Shown one piece after another: positions 61,104 to 64,000 of a stretch of DNA of 64,000 nt. Numbering within the stretch: position 1 is the first letter of the stretch; each line of letters starts with the position of its first letter. This DNA comes from Flavimarina sp. Hel_I_48 (GTDB lineage Bacteria > Bacteroidota > Bacteroidia > Flavobacteriales > Flavobacteriaceae): positions 1,861,001-1,925,000 of the forward strand of contig NZ_JPOL01000002.1 in the NCBI RefSeq assembly GCF_000733945.1. The letters run 5' to 3'. Both the position numbers and the translations under genes were made by a program. The notes under the pieces were generated by a model. The model worked only from the letters and a program-made list of their open reading frames with translations, did not search any database and was not told where the DNA came from.

Positions 61104-62306
61104 ATGGTTGAGGAGTTTAAAAATGACCGCCTTGGTTTTTCTTATGATGTACTCCTGGCATTGCTCACACTCTGCATTCCGCTTTCGAGTGCATTTCCTA
61201 ATGTATTGCTCGCGCCCATAGCAATTTTATTGTTTTTTAAATTTAACAGGAGAAATATTTACCTAAAACCAGTTTTGTTTTTTGTGCTTACGCTTGCTTT
61301 TTTAATACTGTTGGCCTTCATTAAATGGAGTATTTTCAGCGAATTTGACTTTTATTCCCGTATTTTTATAAGTCTTTTTTTACTGGTTTCCGTAGCACAC
61401 ACCACGCGTTTAAAATATATGGAGCGCGCTTTTATAATGGGTACCATACTCGCCATTTTTATTGCAGTTTACAATATAATGGCTTTTGAAAACTTTAAAT
61501 TTTCGTTTTCCGCTTTTGGAAACACCGCAGAGGTGAATGAACTTTTGCATATAGAGCGCCCCTATTTTGGGTTTTTACTTGCACTGGTGGTTTTTTTATG
61601 CCTGCGCCGTAAGGGATGGTTGCATTGCAGTATAGCGGTTATTGCATCAGCTTTTTGCCTTCTTATCGCCGCTAGACTGAGCCTGGGCATTATTGTACTG
61701 TTGTGGGCGGTATGGTTTTTCCAGCTATTAAAACCCTTAAACAAATGGCGCATACCGCTTGTGCTGGGAACGATTTTTTTATGCGGAATTGCTCTTTTCA
61801 GTAATGAGAATATTCAAAAACGTTTCAAGATACAGGGCGATCTTGATCAAAGCATGGCAAAAGCACTTGATTATGAACCTCGCTACGTGATTTGGCCCTG
61901 TACATTTACCACCCTTGGCAGTACCGCAGAAATTCTTTTTGGAGTTGAAAGCAACCAGCAACTTGAACAGCGTCTGGTGGCTTGCTACGGAAACAGTATC
62001 AAAAATAACGACTCTAAAAAGACCTATTATTTAGATGAAAAATTCAATCCACACAATCAGTATTTACATATTTTATGTCTGGGCGGTGTGGTGACGTTAC
62101 TCCTTTTTCTTTTGGGTTTTGGAAGGGTTTTATCTTCTGGTAAGGTACCATTTGACCTAAAAGTACTTACGGTAATGTTTTTACTTTTTTTTATGTTTGA
62201 AGCGTTGCTCTATAGGCAGTTAGGCTGTTATCTTTTTGGGATATTTCTTGGCTTATTGGCCAGGGAGGAAAATTATGTTGACGCGATTAAAAAAGCCTCT
62301 TTGTAG
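61104..62306 (+). CDS. second O-antigen polymerase/ligase-like protein
   Basis: A 400-residue membrane protein with about 10 hydrophobic segments and a large loop carrying FNPHNQYLHILCLGG, which retains the His-Asn pair of the Wzy_C family. The ATG at 61104 is preferred over 61005, which overlaps the preceding gene. Its last 34 bp overlap the convergent glycosyltransferase gene. Two such proteins in one locus suggest that one is the polymerase and the other a ligase, or that two glycan products are made. Confidence 0.83.
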   Translation: MVEEFKNDRLGFSYDVLLALLTLCIPLSSAFPNVLLAPIAILLFFKFNRRNIYLKPVLFFVLTLAFLILLAFIKWSIFSEFDFYSRIFISLFLLVSVAHTTRLKYMERAFIMGTILAIFIAVYNIMAFENFKFSFSAFGNTAEVNELLHIERPYFGFLLALVVFLCLRRKGWLHCSIAVIASAFCLLIAARLSLGIIVLLWAVWFFQLLKPLNKWRIPLVLGTIFLCGIALFSNENIQKRFKIQGDLDQSMAKALDYEPRYVIWPCTFTTLGSTAEILFGVESNQQLEQRLVACYGNSIKNNDSKKTYYLDEKFNPHNQYLHILCLGGVVTLLLFLLGFGRVLSSGKVPFDLKVLTVMFLLFFMFEALLYRQLGCYLFGIFLGLLAREENYVDAIKKASL

Positions 62307-63376
62307 ATTTCTATTAACTTCTTATAGTTTTTATTGCTGTCAAAGTAGGTTTTACAGCGCTCCAGGCTGTTTTTGCCCATAATTAATCGATTTTTTGACT
62401 CCTCAAGCTCTTTTAGGGCTTTATTGAAATCTTCGAGATTTTCACATAAAAAACCGGTTTTACCATCTATAACAACATCTTTGTTACCTATTATATTTGT
62501 GGCGACTATTGGTTTTTCAAAAGCCATTGCCTCAAGAAGTGCGATAGGCAGACCTTCCCAGGCTGAGGTTTGTAGGTATATATCTATTTCTGAGAGGTAT
62601 TTTAGTCCAGAGGATCTGGAAATAAACCAGCCGGTTATTTCTATATTGGGTGCGCTAAGTTCTTTTTTCAATTCACCATCCCCTATCCATAAAAAGCGAA
62701 TGTGAGGATTCTCAAGCGCTACTTTGTTGAATAAGGTGGGGTTTTTCTGTGGCATGGCGCGACCCAGCACACCTACGGTAAGTTTATGTTGGTATTCAGG
62801 TTTTGCTCCATAATGCGCGCGCAGTTCTTCTATATTAACACCGTTACGGACTAATTTTGCCGGACCTATTTTTTTTGCAAAGTCATATTCTGTATCACCA
62901 CATGCGATCGTGGTGCCGGGCACAAAGAATTGAGCTGTTCTTTCTATGCCGTAGTACATTTTAAGGGTTGTGTTTGAAACATCCTTGCGCAAAAAAGAAT
63001 ACCCGTGCGGAGTATAGTAAAGTTTAGACTTAGAGCCTGAGAACAAATGTGCGGCACGACCTAATATACCTGCCTTTGAAGAATGCAAATGCAGCACATC
63101 AGGTTTAATTTCCTTTAAAACCTTTTTAAGACTTAAAAAGGAAGAGAAGTCAGCCCTAGGAGATAGCTCCCTTTCCATGGGCACAACAATAAGTTTTATT
63201 TTAGAACTTATTTTAGAGCGTATTTTGAGGGGGTCAATACCTTCTCTTTTTTCACTGTAAACGATAGTGGTCTCAAGCATTTCTTCTCCTTCCAAAACCG
63301 CTGAAAGATCTTTGAAATAGGAATAAATACCACCGGTTAATGCTTCCACGACATGAAGCACTTTTAACTTTCGCAT
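62273..63376 (-). CDS. glycosyltransferase family 4 protein
   Basis: A 367-residue GT-B enzyme, the only minus-strand gene of the polysaccharide block. It has VLHLHSSKAGILGRAA, the LTVGVLGRAMPQKNPTLF donor-domain start, and SAWEGLPIALLEAMAFEKPIVATNI with the family's E-x7-E motif. The ATG at 63376 (MRKLKVLHVVEALTGG) is the natural start; the frame runs further to 63490. A TACCTTCG box (-7 variant) is about 20 bp upstream. Divergent from the sugar-transferase gene. Confidence 0.9.
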   Translation of the reverse strand: MRKLKVLHVVEALTGGIYSYFKDLSAVLEGEEMLETTIVYSEKREGIDPLKIRSKISSKIKLIVVPMERELSPRADFSSFLSLKKVLKEIKPDVLHLHSSKAGILGRAAHLFSGSKSKLYYTPHGYSFLRKDVSNTTLKMYYGIERTAQFFVPGTTIACGDTEYDFAKKIGPAKLVRNGVNIEELRAHYGAKPEYQHKLTVGVLGRAMPQKNPTLFNKVALENPHIRFLWIGDGELKKELSAPNIEITGWFISRSSGLKYLSEIDIYLQTSAWEGLPIALLEAMAFEKPIVATNIIGNKDVVIDGKTGFLCENLEDFNKALKELEESKNRLIMGKNSLERCKTYFDSNKNYKKLIEIYKEAFLIAST

Positions 63377-63593
63377 AAGGTAAAATTGATTCGTGCGAAG
63401 GTAAAGTTTTTTTAAAGATTGGGTATGGGGTATGCCATGTACTTGCATTATAACGATGAAGTTTATCATGCATATGTACGGGTAGGACATATTTGTTAGT
63501 TAGTTGCTTGAGGTATGCATTCAGATACTTCAATAGTTCCACTCTGTTAATTTTTGGAATGTACGATTACTTTAATATGTTTTAATTTTGAGG

Positions 63594-63601
63594 TATCTTC
63601 G
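63594..63601 (+). promoter_or_regulatory. possible -7 box for sugar-transferase gene
   Basis: TATCTTCG differs from TAnnTTTG at one position and lies 42 bp before the ATG. Confidence 0.4.
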
Positions 63602-63643
63602 CGCCCCCTTTCTTTTAAAAGGTAATAGGATAACTGATTGATT

Positions 63644-64000
63644 ATGAATTCGAGTTCTGGCAAATATTCATTTGTGATAAGGCCCATACTTTATGTACTG
63701 GACTTGCTCATAATATTGAGCCTGGCTCAGATTTTCATAAGTACTTCGCGCGGCTATTTTATTTTCTGCTTTTATATGATCGCCAGTTGGTTAATTACCG
63801 CTATGGGGCTGGATTTTTATAAAGTTTACCGTTTTACACCGCTTACCAGAATAGGATATTTACTTCTAAAGCAGTTTGTGGTCTTTACCATGCTGGTCTT
63901 TGCTTTTTTTGGCTTTTATAAAGAGTATAACCCGGCATTTATAGTGCTTGCAAAATATATAATGCTATGTTTTGGTGGTGTGGGCTTGTTGCGTATTATT
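63644..64000 (+). CDS. priming sugar transferase, N-terminal part (truncated by window)
   Basis: The first 119 codons of a membrane protein with hydrophobic segments at about residues 11-30, 38-52, 70-90 and 100-119. The set (SFVIRPILYVLDLLII and an LxxYKVYRFTPLTRIGYLLL-type linker) resembles the N-terminus of WcaJ/exopolysaccharide polyprenyl glycosylphosphotransferases, which start glycan assembly on undecaprenyl phosphate. The catalytic domain lies beyond the window, so the assignment rests on this N-terminus and on the neighbouring genes. Confidence 0.7.
   Translation, partial: MNSSSGKYSFVIRPILYVLDLLIILSLAQIFISTSRGYFIFCFYMIASWLITAMGLDFYKVYRFTPLTRIGYLLLKQFVVFTMLVFAFFGFYKEYNPAFIVLAKYIMLCFGGVGLLRII

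Overview
The window is a chromosomal segment of a member of the family Flavobacteriaceae (phylum Bacteroidetes). The evidence is the gene content: DUF4175, DUF4837, DUF6909 and DUF6327 proteins, a YtxH/holin-like cassette, GH3 and ElaA families, and SusC-like outer-membrane barrels. Shine-Dalgarno sequences are mostly absent, A-rich start regions are common, and TAnnTTTG (-7) promoter boxes stand upstream of many genes. The genus cannot be decided from the sequence. Most genes are ordinary housekeeping genes; no CRISPR array, prophage or recognised defence operon was seen.

Layout. 0-4.4 kb: a heme block (end of hemE, a DUF6973 protein, an EI24 membrane protein, hemF, hemB) interrupted by a frameshifted REP-associated tyrosine transposase bracketed by two inverted-orientation palindromes; two further palindromes lie before and after hemB. 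4.6-13.8 kb: a secreted DinB-like protein, isoaspartyl peptidase, 3-hydroxyanthranilate dioxygenase plus an ALDH7-type dehydrogenase, an HD hydrolase/acyltransferase/dus run on the minus strand, and an outer-membrane barrel. 14-27.3 kb: lepA, a cation/proton antiporter with TrkA-type domain, MBL hydrolase, subtilase, M1 peptidase, an AT-rich DUF2971 gene, rnpA, a pair of 88-bp structured repeats, an S41 peptidase and a small PD-(D/E)XK-like protein. 27.4-33 kb: an acetyltransferase, rpiB, a 1-kb AT-rich gap with DnaA-box-like sequences, rnr, a LysE transporter, tRNA-Cys and folB. 33-56.7 kb: glnS, an envelope/stress cassette, SPFH protein, gltX, DUF4175, ybeY, mnmG, methyltransferase, OmpH-like lipoprotein, holB, pgk, lytic transglycosylase, DUF4837, tatA, M23 peptidase, GH3 and DUF6909. 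56.7-64 kb: a polysaccharide locus (Wzz-like protein, two Wzy/ligase-like proteins, three glycosyltransferases and the start of a priming sugar transferase).

The most notable signals are chromosomal rather than a new enzyme system. Two identical 16-bp palindromes matching the ParB-binding parS consensus flank mnmG in inverted orientation, one touching its start codon. The 28.3-29.3 kb gap between divergent rpiB and rnr carries a perfect DnaA box plus several near matches next to an AT-rich stretch. With rnpA and mnmG nearby (both classical origin neighbours), this suggests that the window holds the replication-origin and centromere region, although dnaA, parA and parB are not in it.

Other regions worth attention are the RAYT/REP element whose palindromes have become part of the reading frames of neighbouring heme-block genes, the twin cloverleaf-like repeats behind rnpA, and a terminator-promoter module present on both sides of the DUF2971 gene. 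All family names come from recognising motifs in the translations; no database search was run.
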